From positions 1 through 64,000 of the forward strand of contig CAZPLR010000003.1 in NCBI GenBank assembly GCA_964587555.1: a DNA stretch of 64,000 nucleotides, read 5' to 3'. This document shows, in pieces, positions 51,792-60,085 of this stretch. Under the pieces are notes generated by a model. That model had not been told where the DNA came from. It did no database searches and saw only the letters and a program-made list of their open reading frames with translations. Position numbers and translations under genes: made by a program. Position 1 is the first letter of the stretch, and every line of letters begins with the position of its first letter. This DNA is from JAHHTP01 sp964587555 (GTDB lineage: Bacteria; Bacillota; Clostridia; Oscillospirales; Ruminococcaceae).

Positions 51792-51814
51792 AAGCGGCAT
51801 TTGCTATGCCGCTT
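51792..51814 (-). other. hairpin after the glycosidase gene
   Basis: Perfect 9-bp stem AAGCGGCAT/ATGCCGCTT with a 5-base loop, without a U-run; may protect the 3' end of the GH2 transcript. Confidence 0.4.
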
Positions 51815-51824
51815 TATAGGCGAT

Positions 51825-53609
51825 TTATTCCCGCTCGATTGCAGCGGGGGCGGAGAAGCCCTCTTTAATCATCTGATAGACCGCAGGCGAGAATTTCGGC
51901 TGGCGGTGATAATCGTAAACGCCGTTTTGCTCCTGCTCCACATCAGTTAACTGCGTGTAGCAGAACGCGCAGATACCCGGATGCTCCAAAAGCACCTTAG
52001 TCAGCGCGCTGATGCGCTTTCCGACCTGCTCCTCGGTCACACACTGCTCGCCGTAGCCCCAGCTGGTGGAGCGGTCGGCGTTATCCTTGCCGAGCGTATC
52101 ATTTAAAAGCGCCGCCTTCCACCAGGTGCCGCCGTATTCGCTGACAAAATACGGCTGTCCCGCGTAATGCTGACGGTCGGAGAAGGAATCATACACCGCA
52201 CCGCCGGACTTCATCGGCTCATAGTGCGCGGCAAAGATCTGCGGATCCTGCTCGTAATCATGCACATCGTAAACGTCGGTCGCAACATGGAAATTGCCGG
52301 AGGTATCGATGACCGGACGGGTTTGATCCAACGCTTTTGTGACCTGATAAACCTGCCGCAGCAGGGAATTGCTCTGCCGCCTGCCGTCAACGTCCCATGT
52401 CTCGTTAAACGGGCACCAGCCGATAATCGCCGGATGGTTGAAATCGCGCTCGACCTCCTCGATCCATTCCGGCAGGAAATACTGAAGATATCCATCTTGA
52501 GAATGATCCAATCCCCAGTTCGGGAACTCTCCCCAAACCAGATAGCCAAGCTTGTCTGCCCAATACAAAAACCGCTCCTCAAACACCTTTTCGTGCAGAC
52601 GCGCGCCGTTGAAGCCCACCGCCTGCGAGAGCAGGATGTCGTTTTTGAGCGCCTCGTCGGTCGGCGCGGTATAAATTCCGTCCGGGTAAAAGCCCTGATC
52701 CAGAACCAGCCGCTGGAATACCGGCTTTTCATTGATACAGATCGCCTTATCACTTAAGGATACGCTGCGCAGACCAAAATAGCTCTGTACCGTATCCGGC
52801 TGTTCGCCGCTTAAGGTATAAACGATATCATAAAGCGCAGGGGAGCCGACTTCCCAAAGATGCCGCTCGGAGAGCTTGACTGTAAAAGCGGCATGATCGC
52901 CGTTTATCAAGGAAGAAGCGCGCCCGACCTCTCTCCCGTCAAATAAAGCCGCCGCACACACCGTCTGTCCGGGCGCCATCTGATTCAGCTTGATTTGCAG
53001 CGAAACGCTTGCGTCGTTCGCGTTCGGGATCAGCTTAACCGATGTAATGTAGGTCTTTGGCACAAATTCGAGCCAGACCGTCTGCCAGATACCGGTCGTG
53101 CGGGTATATTCGCAGCCGCTGGAGACAAGACGATGGCACTGCTTGCCGGTCGGCTGCTTTCCGCCGCGCACATCGTCCTCGGCATAGACAACAATGGCGT
53201 TTTCTCCCTCTTTGACATACGCGGTGATATCCAGTGCAAAAGATACATAACCGCCGTCGTGCGACCCGGCTGCCGCGCCGTTGACAAAAACCTCCGCGTG
53301 ATAATCCACCGCGCCGAAATGCAGCAGAACCCTGCCGGAAAGCTGTTCCTTGGACAGCGCAACGCTCCTGCGATACCAGACCGCCGGGATAAAGTCGGTG
53401 TAGCCGACGCCGGAAAGCGCGCTTTCCGGGCAGAATGGAACGGTGATCTTCGCCGTAAACTCCCCGTTTACCGCAAAATCCCTTTCCTTTCCGCTTTTGT
53501 TAAAGTCAAACGCAAAATCCCAACAGCCGTTAAGATTCATCCAGCTTTCACGCGCAAACTGCGGCTTCGGATGCTCTGGGCGCGGAATTGCGGCTGCAAA
53601 TTCGCTCAT
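51825..53609 (-). CDS. glycoside hydrolase family 2 enzyme
   Basis: A 594-residue GH2 enzyme (beta-galactosidase, beta-glucuronidase or beta-mannosidase type). N-terminal jelly-roll sugar-binding domain (residues 15-180), immunoglobulin-like domain (180-285), TIM barrel after that. Catalytic acid/base Glu403 in CPFNETWD and nucleophile Glu491 in FVSEYGGTWW. There is no signal peptide, so it acts in the cytoplasm on imported oligosaccharides. GGAGG precedes the ATG. It is divergent from an AraC regulator that probably controls it. The exact sugar is unknown. Confidence 0.92.
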   Translation of the reverse strand: MSEFAAAIPRPEHPKPQFARESWMNLNGCWDFAFDFNKSGKERDFAVNGEFTAKITVPFCPESALSGVGYTDFIPAVWYRRSVALSKEQLSGRVLLHFGAVDYHAEVFVNGAAAGSHDGGYVSFALDITAYVKEGENAIVVYAEDDVRGGKQPTGKQCHRLVSSGCEYTRTTGIWQTVWLEFVPKTYITSVKLIPNANDASVSLQIKLNQMAPGQTVCAAALFDGREVGRASSLINGDHAAFTVKLSERHLWEVGSPALYDIVYTLSGEQPDTVQSYFGLRSVSLSDKAICINEKPVFQRLVLDQGFYPDGIYTAPTDEALKNDILLSQAVGFNGARLHEKVFEERFLYWADKLGYLVWGEFPNWGLDHSQDGYLQYFLPEWIEEVERDFNHPAIIGWCPFNETWDVDGRRQSNSLLRQVYQVTKALDQTRPVIDTSGNFHVATDVYDVHDYEQDPQIFAAHYEPMKSGGAVYDSFSDRQHYAGQPYFVSEYGGTWWKAALLNDTLGKDNADRSTSWGYGEQCVTEEQVGKRISALTKVLLEHPGICAFCYTQLTDVEQEQNGVYDYHRQPKFSPAVYQMIKEGFSAPAAIERE

Positions 53610-53653
53610 AAAAATTCCTCCTCTTTTCTCCCTGTTACAATCCGTTTCCCCAC

Positions 53654-53682
53654 TTGCTTTTTATCGCAAGACGAATTATAAT
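53654..53682 (+). promoter_or_regulatory. promoter of the AraC-family regulator
   Basis: TTGCTT, 17-base spacer, perfect TATAAT. The 128-base divergent gap also has AT-rich -10-like sequences for the GH2 gene on the minus strand, but none with a clear -35. Confidence 0.65.
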
Positions 53683-53737
53683 GATTATATTATATCGACT
53701 TTTTACGCGGAATAAAATAGAAAATCAGGTGAAAAAA

Positions 53738-54580
53738 ATGCGATATCCGGACAACACCACATTATACTCGTTTTTCGACGGCGCAGACTCCAATCCGCTG
53801 TTTATCCGCTTAGCGGGGATCGAGCAGTGCAGCGGCGCCTATCTCATCCGGCGGCAGCGTTCCGACTGCAGCGTTTTAGGCTACGTAGCCAGGGGAGAAG
53901 GGATCATCTCCGATCGCAGCAAGCTGATCCCCGCGCCGAAGGGAAGCGTCTTTCTGCTGGAGAAGTACACCAAGCACGAGTATTGGGCGAATCCGGAGGA
54001 TCCGTGGCTAATCCTTTGGTTCAACATCACCGGCGAGCTTTTTCTATCGATGCTTTCCCAATACCGGCTGACCGACCGGGTCTATCCGGAGGCGGGAGAG
54101 GAAATAAAGACCCTGTTCGAAAACGCGCTGCTGCCAAGCATAAATAAAGGGATGCCGGAGGAGATGCAGTACGAGTTGAATTTGGCGGTTACTGAAATTC
54201 TCATTGCGTTATTCCGCCGACAGAATCCGCCCTTTCTCTCCGCTTCCGCCAAGTTTCAGGACATCCAGCGATATCTGGATGCCCATTCCAATCCGCCGCA
54301 GTTGGGGCAATTCTCCTTAAAGCGGATGGAGCGGGATTTAAACATTTCGCTGCGGCAGATCAACCGCATTTATCAGCGGGAAAGCGGTATTACGCCGTAT
54401 GAATTTATCCTAGAGCGCAAGGCAAGGCTTGCGGCGCAGTATCTGTCCGGAACTGCACTTTCGGTCAAGGAGATCAGTCAGCTGCTTGGGTTTTCCGATC
54501 CGTATTATTTTTCCAACTTCTTTAAAAAACGCTTTTCCGCCTCCCCAAGCGCTTATCGGAAGGGCTTTTCCCGCCCATAG
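53738..54580 (+). CDS. AraC-family transcriptional regulator
   Basis: A 280-residue regulator with an N-terminal cupin-like sensing domain (YVARGEGIISDRSK, APKGSVFLLEKY) and a C-terminal double helix-turn-helix at about residues 185-275 (LSVKEISQLLGFSDPYYFSNFFKKRF). It most likely binds a sugar and activates the divergent GH2 gene. The ATG has AGGTG 7 bases upstream; the frame extends 28 codons further but runs into the promoter. It lies alone on its transcript. Confidence 0.88.
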   Translation: MRYPDNTTLYSFFDGADSNPLFIRLAGIEQCSGAYLIRRQRSDCSVLGYVARGEGIISDRSKLIPAPKGSVFLLEKYTKHEYWANPEDPWLILWFNITGELFLSMLSQYRLTDRVYPEAGEEIKTLFENALLPSINKGMPEEMQYELNLAVTEILIALFRRQNPPFLSASAKFQDIQRYLDAHSNPPQLGQFSLKRMERDLNISLRQINRIYQRESGITPYEFILERKARLAAQYLSGTALSVKEISQLLGFSDPYYFSNFFKKRFSASPSAYRKGFSRP

Positions 54581-54630
54581 GCGGCTCGAATGCTTCCAAT
54601 AACAGGAAAGATAATTTTTCGCAAAACAGA

Positions 54631-54659
54631 TTGACTTTAGTAAGACGTTATGCTATAAT
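54631..54659 (+). promoter_or_regulatory. sigma-A promoter of ferredoxin gene
   Basis: TTGACT, 17-base spacer, perfect TATAAT. Confidence 0.85.
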
Positions 54660-54692
54660 GAGAATAGTTAAGAAAAGGAGGTGTATTCACCC

Positions 54693-54863
54693 ATGGCATA
54701 TAAAATTTCTGATGCTTGCGTCATGTGCGGCGCCTGCGCGAGCGAGTGTCCGGCTGGCGCGATCTCCGAAGGCACCGACAAGTATGAGATCAATGCTGAT
54801 GCTTGCTTGGATTGTGGTGCTTGCGCTTCTGCATGTCCTGTTGGCGCTCCGGAAGAGGCTTAA
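54693..54863 (+). CDS. 2[4Fe-4S] clostridial ferredoxin
   Basis: Small electron carrier of 56 residues with two cluster motifs C-x2-C-x2-C-x3-CP: CVMCGACASECP and CLDCGACASACP, arranged with pseudo-twofold symmetry as in clostridial ferredoxins. It serves low-potential electron transfer in fermentation (pyruvate:ferredoxin oxidoreductase, hydrogenase). AGGAGGTG 9 bases before the ATG and strong promoter/terminator point to high expression. Confidence 0.97.
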   Translation: MAYKISDACVMCGACASECPAGAISEGTDKYEINADACLDCGACASACPVGAPEEA

Positions 54864-54917
54864 GGCTCTTTCCCGCTCGCAGAGCAGTGCAGACATTCGT
54901 CATTACTTACACGTTAT

Positions 54918-54950
54918 AAAAGCGGTTGTGTTTTTGACACAGCCGCTTTT
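54918..54950. terminator. bidirectional terminator after ferredoxin
   Basis: Stem AAAAGCGGTTGTGT with ACACAGCCGCTTTT (one G-U), usable for the ferredoxin gene (+) and the GNAT gene (-). Confidence 0.82.
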
Positions 54951-54956
54951 CATTTT

Positions 54957-55493
54957 CTAAATATACTTTTCCATTCGAATGTCGTCAAACGGTTTCCCGC
55001 CCTTCCAAGTAAAGGCGTGATTTACCGCAAAACGCCGGTATCCCATCTGCTCATACAGCGCAATCGCCGGGGCATTGAACGAAAAAACGCCAAGCTCCAA
55101 GCGTTTGCAGCCGTACTCCTTCGCGCGCTCCTCGATAAAGCGCATCGCGGTCTTTCCATAGCCGCGCCCGCGCCCGTCCGGCTCGCCAATACAGATCGAA
55201 ATCCATCCTGCGTGTTCCCTCACGCCGCACATCCCCGGAAACGCAAATTGTAAATCCACAAACCCAAGCCAGCGCTTCGGACGCTCATTTTCAAGCGGCG
55301 TTTCACCGAACAAATAGCAGATAAGCGACGGATTTTCCCAGCCGCGCAGAACCTCCGCCTCAGAAAGGTCAAAAAGCGGCTCATTCTCCACTGCCGGACG
55401 CAGGCAGGCCTTGATTCTGTCGTCATTCTCCCAGCGCATGATGCAAAAAACCTCTTCCCTCTCCCGCGGATCAAATCGCTTAAAATAAAGCAT
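54957..55493 (-). CDS. GNAT-family N-acetyltransferase
   Basis: GNAT enzyme of 178 residues with acetyl-CoA-binding loop GRGRGYGKTAMRF near residue 117 and C-terminal NAPAIALYEQMGYRRF, the usual motifs A and B. Substrate unknown; similarity to acetyltransferases acting on ribosomal or small-molecule amines is only general. AGGAGGG precedes the chosen ATG; a start 8 codons upstream overlaps this RBS. It is monocistronic with its own promoter. Confidence 0.87.
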   Translation of the reverse strand: MLYFKRFDPREREEVFCIMRWENDDRIKACLRPAVENEPLFDLSEAEVLRGWENPSLICYLFGETPLENERPKRWLGFVDLQFAFPGMCGVREHAGWISICIGEPDGRGRGYGKTAMRFIEERAKEYGCKRLELGVFSFNAPAIALYEQMGYRRFAVNHAFTWKGGKPFDDIRMEKYI

Positions 55494-55537
55494 CCGCTTT
55501 TCCCTCCTTTTCTCCACGATCCTCTTTCTAACGGCAA

Positions 55538-55566
55538 ATTATAACACAGAATAAGCAATAAGTCAA
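55538..55566 (-). promoter_or_regulatory. sigma-A promoter of the GNAT gene
   Basis: TTGACT, 17-base spacer, perfect TATAAT on the minus strand. Confidence 0.83.
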
Positions 55567-55773
55567 GGAGGACGGCTTTGGCGCCGCTGGCCGCCGTTCC
55601 AAAACGATTTTCCCACCGAAAAATCTGATGTTTTTGGCCCTTTGGCGGCTTTCAGTACGGTCAAACGCGCACCTGCCATCCGACATTTTTTCCGCCGATT
55701 CTCAGATTTACTAATTTATCCGAAAAAATAATTGGTTTCACAAAATTTCTTGTAATTTTATTTTCAAACCCCC
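55567..55773. other. intergenic stretch without recognised features
   Basis: About 200 bases between two divergent promoters; the right end becomes AT-rich. No ORF, repeat or RNA motif could be supported. Confidence 0.4.
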
Positions 55774-55802
55774 TTGAAATATTTTTTGAAATGTGCTATA
55801 AT
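55774..55802 (+). promoter_or_regulatory. sigma-A promoter of the EF-G-2-like gene
   Basis: TTGAAA, 17-base spacer, perfect TATAAT. Confidence 0.84.
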
Positions 55803-55808
55803 GAAGCC

Positions 55809-56071
55809 AGTGTCGAACCGTAAAATACATAGATTCCAGTATAAAGCGTTATCGTATTTTAGTCAGAATACGTTTGATATAAGCGTTGGCGGCTGCGGCT
55901 TCGAGATATTTTGGAAAATGAGGAAAGCTTGAGCGCGAGGGCGTTCAAGCAAGAAGCTTTGCGGTTCGCCGGTTTTTTACCGGCGGAGCCCGTCTGTGCA
56001 AGACAGACGGTGCGGCGGCAGCGTATCAAACGGCGTCACGGGGAGCGGGATTGGAAAGGAATGGTCATGAT
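55809..56071 (+). ncRNA. long structured 5' leader of the EF-G-2-like gene
   Basis: About 260 bases between the expected transcript start and the gene. Stems visible: CGTATT/AATACG (55853-55872), GCTTGA/TCAAGC (55927-55950), CGCCGG/CCGGCG with loop TTTTTTA (55967-55985) and the perfect 8-bp CCGTCTGT/ACAGACGG (55990-56010). The CGCCGG/CCGGCG loop contains six Us, so no simple terminator is seen. It does not match a leader class that I know and could be an uncharacterised cis-regulatory RNA. Confidence 0.5.
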
Positions 56072-58120
56072 ATGAAAGAATTTGCATCGGAAAACATCAG
56101 AAACGTCGCGTTAGTCGGTCATTCCGGCTGCGGCAAAACCACCCTAGCGGAAGCTCTCGCATACTCTGCGGGCGAGCTTGAACGTTTCGGCAAGGTCGCC
56201 GAGGGCAACACTGTCAGCGACTACGATCCGGAGGAGATCAAGCGTAAGGTTTCGATCAATATGTCGGTCGTTCCGTTTACCTGCGGAGATGTAAAGATAA
56301 ACCTGCTCGACGCGCCGGGATTATTCGACTTTGAGGCGGGCGTTGTAGAAGCCATTTCAGCCTGCGACACGGCGCTGATTGTCGTTTCCGGCAAATCCGG
56401 CGTCACAGTCGGCACGAAAAAAGCGTACAAGCAGGCGGCAAAGCTGGGAAAATCCAAGGCGTTCTTTGTTTCCAAGCTGGACAGTGAAAACGCCGATTTC
56501 TACAAGGTTTTAGAGGGCTTAAAGACCGTATTCGGACCGACCGTCTGCCCGATTGTCGTGCCGTATACCGAGGACAAAAAGGTCGTTTGCTACATCGACC
56601 TCATCCAGATGAAGGCGTTTACCTACAAGAACGGAAAGCCTTCTGAAGTGCCAATGCCGGACACAAAGCACCGTTTAGACGGTCTGATCGCCGCGATCTC
56701 AGAGGCGGTCGCCGAAACCGACGAGGCGCTGTTTGACAAATTCTTCTCCGATGAGCCGCTGACCCATGAGGAGATCATGGGCGGTATCCACAAGGGTATC
56801 AAGGCCGGCTCGATCACGCCGGTATATTGCGGTTCTGCCGCGCAGCTGGAAGCGCTTGACTTATTAAAGAACGCGATGGTCAACCTGTTCCCAAGCGCTG
56901 CCGAAACTGAAACGATGGTTTCCGACGCGGCGGGCGGCGTGTTGTACTTATCCGCTTTAGAGGCGGGACCGACCGTTGCGTATGTCTTTAAGACCGTCGC
57001 GGACCCGTTTGTCGGAAAGCTGTCCTACGTCAAGGTGCTGTCCGGCAAGCTGACCAGCAATATGTCCCCGATCAACAGCAGGACCGGCGCGGTGGAAAAG
57101 CTTGGCAAGCTGCTTTGCATCAAGGGGAAAAAGCAGGAGGAGGTCAAGGAACTGACTGCCGGAGACATCGGCGCGGTAAGCAAGCTTTCGACCAACACCG
57201 GCGACAGCATGTTTGTCGGATGCTCCTACACAGCGGAGGCTGCCGTCTATCCGCAGCCGTGCTATTCGATGGCGGTTGTCCTGAACGAAAAGGGCGATGA
57301 AAGCAAACTGGCGCAGGCGATCCAACGCTTACAGGAGGAGGATCCGACCATCCGGTTCAGCCAAAATTCCGAAACGCATCAGCAGATCTTGGCTGGTCTT
57401 GGCGAGCAGCACTTAGACGTGGTATTGGCGAAATTAAAAAATAAATTTGGTTTAAACGCACAACTGGTCGCGCCAAAGATCGCATATCGCGAAACGATCC
57501 GCAAGTCGGTCAAGGTGCAGGGCAAGCACAAGAAGCAGTCCGGCGGTCACGGGCAGTACGGCGACGTATGGATCGAGTTTTCGCCGTGCGATTCAACCGA
57601 GATGGTGTTTGAGCAGAGTGTTGTCGGCGGTTCCGTTCCGAAGAATTTCTATCCGGCGGTCGAAAAGGGCTTGCGCGAATGCGTCATGAAGGGCGTTTTA
57701 GCGGGCTACCCGGTAGTCGGGCTAAAGGCGAACCTCTACGACGGCTCGTATCATCCGGTCGATTCCTCTGAAGCCGCATTCAAGATGGCGGCTGCGCTCG
57801 CCTACAAGAACGGCTTGCCGCAGGCATCGCCTTGCCTGCTTGAGCCAATCGGCAAATTAGCGGTCATCGTCCCGGACAGCTGCACCGGCGACATGATGGG
57901 TGAGCTTAACAAACGCCGCGGTCGTGTTTTGGGCATGAATCCGGACGAGGACAAATGTACGCTGATCGATGCGGAGGTGCCGATGAGCGAGATGGCGGAT
58001 TTTGCGACGGTGGTGCGTCAGATGACCCAAGGCGCCGGCAGTTTTACTCTCACCTTTGAGCGTTACGAAACCTTACCGGCCGCTTTAGAAGCAGACGTGA
58101 TCGCTGCTGCGGCAGAATAA
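56072..58120 (+). CDS. EF-G-2-type translational GTPase
   Basis: Elongation-factor-G paralogue of 682 residues with all five EF-G domains. Its GTPase motifs deviate from canonical EF-G: P-loop GHSGCGKT (16-23), G3 DAPGL (80-84) with Leu in place of the catalytic His, and G4 SKLD (134-137) instead of NKxD. Thermus EF-G-2 shows a comparable PGY and TKLD, so this is likely the same subfamily, whose role (alternate translocation or stress) is not settled. Start: AAAGGA lies 11 bases upstream of the ATG; an earlier TTG is in frame but less likely. It is monocistronic behind a structured leader. Confidence 0.92.
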   Translation: MKEFASENIRNVALVGHSGCGKTTLAEALAYSAGELERFGKVAEGNTVSDYDPEEIKRKVSINMSVVPFTCGDVKINLLDAPGLFDFEAGVVEAISACDTALIVVSGKSGVTVGTKKAYKQAAKLGKSKAFFVSKLDSENADFYKVLEGLKTVFGPTVCPIVVPYTEDKKVVCYIDLIQMKAFTYKNGKPSEVPMPDTKHRLDGLIAAISEAVAETDEALFDKFFSDEPLTHEEIMGGIHKGIKAGSITPVYCGSAAQLEALDLLKNAMVNLFPSAAETETMVSDAAGGVLYLSALEAGPTVAYVFKTVADPFVGKLSYVKVLSGKLTSNMSPINSRTGAVEKLGKLLCIKGKKQEEVKELTAGDIGAVSKLSTNTGDSMFVGCSYTAEAAVYPQPCYSMAVVLNEKGDESKLAQAIQRLQEEDPTIRFSQNSETHQQILAGLGEQHLDVVLAKLKNKFGLNAQLVAPKIAYRETIRKSVKVQGKHKKQSGGHGQYGDVWIEFSPCDSTEMVFEQSVVGGSVPKNFYPAVEKGLRECVMKGVLAGYPVVGLKANLYDGSYHPVDSSEAAFKMAAALAYKNGLPQASPCLLEPIGKLAVIVPDSCTGDMMGELNKRRGRVLGMNPDEDKCTLIDAEVPMSEMADFATVVRQMTQGAGSFTLTFERYETLPAALEADVIAAAAE

Positions 58121-58141
58121 ATCCGATTTTGATGAATGACG

Positions 58142-58169
58142 CCCTGCGGCATTTTTGCCGCAGGGTTTT
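58142..58169 (+). terminator. intrinsic terminator of the EF-G-2-like gene
   Basis: Perfect 10-bp stem CCCTGCGGCA/TGCCGCAGGG with a 4-base loop, then TTTT. Confidence 0.85.
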
Positions 58170-58198
58170 CTGCGCAAAGCACAGCAATAGGGCGGCTC

Positions 58199-59110
58199 TC
58201 ACGCGCCAAGGCTTCCCTCCAATATTATCTCGACCTCTCCGGGCTGCGATATAAACGCGCCGCTGATATCCCGTTTTACGCTTGCGGCAGGGATCGCTAA
58301 AAAGCCCTGCTTTGCATCCTGCGATGGCAAAAGCGGGGCGTCAAGACGCCCGATCACCGGAAGGGTAAAAAGCCCGTTTTCATACTGAAAAAATTGCTCC
58401 GGAACCGGGATGCCCCGCAGCGCGACCGCTTTCAGCGACGCGCCGATGGGAAGCTGGTCGGTCAGCTGCGCTTTCACCGCCGTTTCATTTCCGGAGTTGG
58501 AAATCGTATAGCGGATAAAAAAATGTTTTTCTCCCTCTCCCAGCGAAAAACCGACCTGCTTTTTCAAAATGACCTCCGGTCTTCGCCGTACCGGCAGCCG
58601 ATGAACTGCGCGCATCGGCTCCCCGGTCAGCGGATCATCCCACGTAATCACGCTTTGCACAGCTCCGTCCGCAGCGGGTGAAGCATATTGATTCACGGCT
58701 GCCGTATAAATGACGGCGGCGCTGCCAACCGGAAGCGCCGGAAGCGGAAACTCCACCCCTGACTCGCTCAAAACCGCTCTCACAACGCCCATCGGCATGC
58801 CATTGTAAAAATACCGCGCCTGTTCGGCGAGATCGAGCGGGCTGAGGATGCTCTCATGTCCTTTTCCAGCGAAGGCATAGCTTCCGAGGTTATCGGACAG
58901 GGTAAAAAGCGGCAGCGTTTTTCTCGTTCGGTTGACAACGGTAAGGATAAACGTAACGCGCCCTCCCGGCTGATAATCCGTTTCCAACGTGCTGACGCCG
59001 GCGGTAAGCGATCCAAAGGACGCATTTTCTGTCATCCGGCTTTCCGCAGTTGCGGTCAGCGATTCTCCGTATCGAAAGGTCAAATTTGCCTCTTTTTGAA
59101 ATTCAGACAT
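58199..59110 (-). CDS. DUF11-like protein of unknown function
   Basis: A 303-residue protein without signal peptide or membrane helix. Two beta-rich repeats of the conserved-repeat (DUF11-like) type are apparent: residues 40-165 (TDYQPGGRVTFILTVVNRT) and 180-290 (GEGEKHFFIRYTISNSGNE). In spore formers such leaderless repeat proteins can be spore-surface components, but this is inference. GGAGGTTTTTTC precedes the ATG, so the 20-codon upstream extension is rejected. It is 82 bases downstream of gpr on the same strand. Confidence 0.65.
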   Translation of the reverse strand: MSEFQKEANLTFRYGESLTATAESRMTENASFGSLTAGVSTLETDYQPGGRVTFILTVVNRTRKTLPLFTLSDNLGSYAFAGKGHESILSPLDLAEQARYFYNGMPMGVVRAVLSESGVEFPLPALPVGSAAVIYTAAVNQYASPAADGAVQSVITWDDPLTGEPMRAVHRLPVRRRPEVILKKQVGFSLGEGEKHFFIRYTISNSGNETAVKAQLTDQLPIGASLKAVALRGIPVPEQFFQYENGLFTLPVIGRLDAPLLPSQDAKQGFLAIPAASVKRDISGAFISQPGEVEIILEGSLGA

Positions 59111-59192
59111 GAAAAAACCTCCTGTCATTCCACTTCGCGGCAAAAAGCCGTTCGCTAAAGAATATGACAAGGAGGTTTTGCTTATGCAAGGA

Positions 59193-60023
59193 TCATCCGG
59201 CGAGCGCCTGCAGCTCTTCTGCGGAAAGCGACGGCTGCAAACTGATATTACACAGCAGACCGATCAGCTTTGCGGCATGCTCCATGCAAAGATCGGCGTC
59301 GCGCGGCGTGACAAACAGCGTTTCCTGCTTTGCGCCTTCATCGCCAAATGCGATCACAGTCGGTACGCCGATGGCAATCACCGGAACGCCGAGCGTTTTC
59401 TCGCTGAGCGCCCTGCGGTGATTGGCAACGCCGGAGCCGGGAACAATACCGGTATCCGAGAATTGCAGCGAGCGGCAAAGCCGGCTTTTTTGCGCAGCGG
59501 TCAGCGCGTCCACCGCGATCACAACATCCGGCTTTAGGCGTTTTACCAACGCCTCGATCAGCTCTGAAACCTCGATCCCGGTCTGTCCCAGCACGCCGGG
59601 GGCAAGCGCGCAGACCGGCGTGAGCTGATCCAGCCCGCTTTCTCTCGCAAGCCTTGGCGCAGCAAGCGAAAAATGCCGGGTCACTAAAATTTCCTTTACT
59701 ACACGCGGACCAAGCGAATCCGGCGTTACCTCGCGGTTCCCCAATCCGACAACCAGCGCGCTCTTACATAATTTCGGCAGAAAGCCGTCCAGGAGCGGCG
59801 CAAGCTTCTGCGCGGTTTCAACCATCTGATGCGGCGGTTTGGAAAGATCAAGCCCTTCCGCCGTCAGATAATGCCCGCACGGCTTGCCGATCCGTTCCGC
59901 CGCTTCCTCCGCTTCGATAAGCACCTCAGTCACCGGAAACGGAAGGCTATGTTTTGTGAGCGTTACGCCGGAAATTTCCGGCTTCCCTTCCATAAATTCA
60001 ACCGCCATATCTGTGCGAACCAT
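59193..60023 (-). CDS. gpr: spore germination protease GPR
   Basis: Aspartic-like protease that degrades small acid-soluble spore proteins during germination. The 276-residue protein has VRTDMAVEF at the N terminus (the propeptide cleavage region of Bacillus GPR), VVGLGNREVTPDSLGPRVV, and PDVVIAVDALTA, hallmarks of the family. It is distinctly shorter than Bacillus GPR (about 370), lacking most of the N-terminal propeptide and some C-terminal sequence; short forms occur in Clostridia. AAGGAGGTC is 9 bases upstream. A plausible forespore promoter lies just before it. Confidence 0.93.
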   Translation of the reverse strand: MVRTDMAVEFMEGKPEISGVTLTKHSLPFPVTEVLIEAEEAAERIGKPCGHYLTAEGLDLSKPPHQMVETAQKLAPLLDGFLPKLCKSALVVGLGNREVTPDSLGPRVVKEILVTRHFSLAAPRLARESGLDQLTPVCALAPGVLGQTGIEVSELIEALVKRLKPDVVIAVDALTAAQKSRLCRSLQFSDTGIVPGSGVANHRRALSEKTLGVPVIAIGVPTVIAFGDEGAKQETLFVTPRDADLCMEHAAKLIGLLCNISLQPSLSAEELQALAG

Positions 60024-60050
60024 CGAGATACCGACCTCCTTTTTACGGTC

Positions 60051-60078
60051 AGTATTCCCATGGCGGTAAAATTTATAC
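60051..60078 (-). promoter_or_regulatory. possible forespore (sigma F/G) promoter of gpr
   Basis: GTATA, 17-base spacer, AATACT on the minus strand, similar to forespore promoters and located 28 bases before gpr. No good sigma-A match is seen here. Confidence 0.4.
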
Positions 60079-60085
60079 GGTGCGG

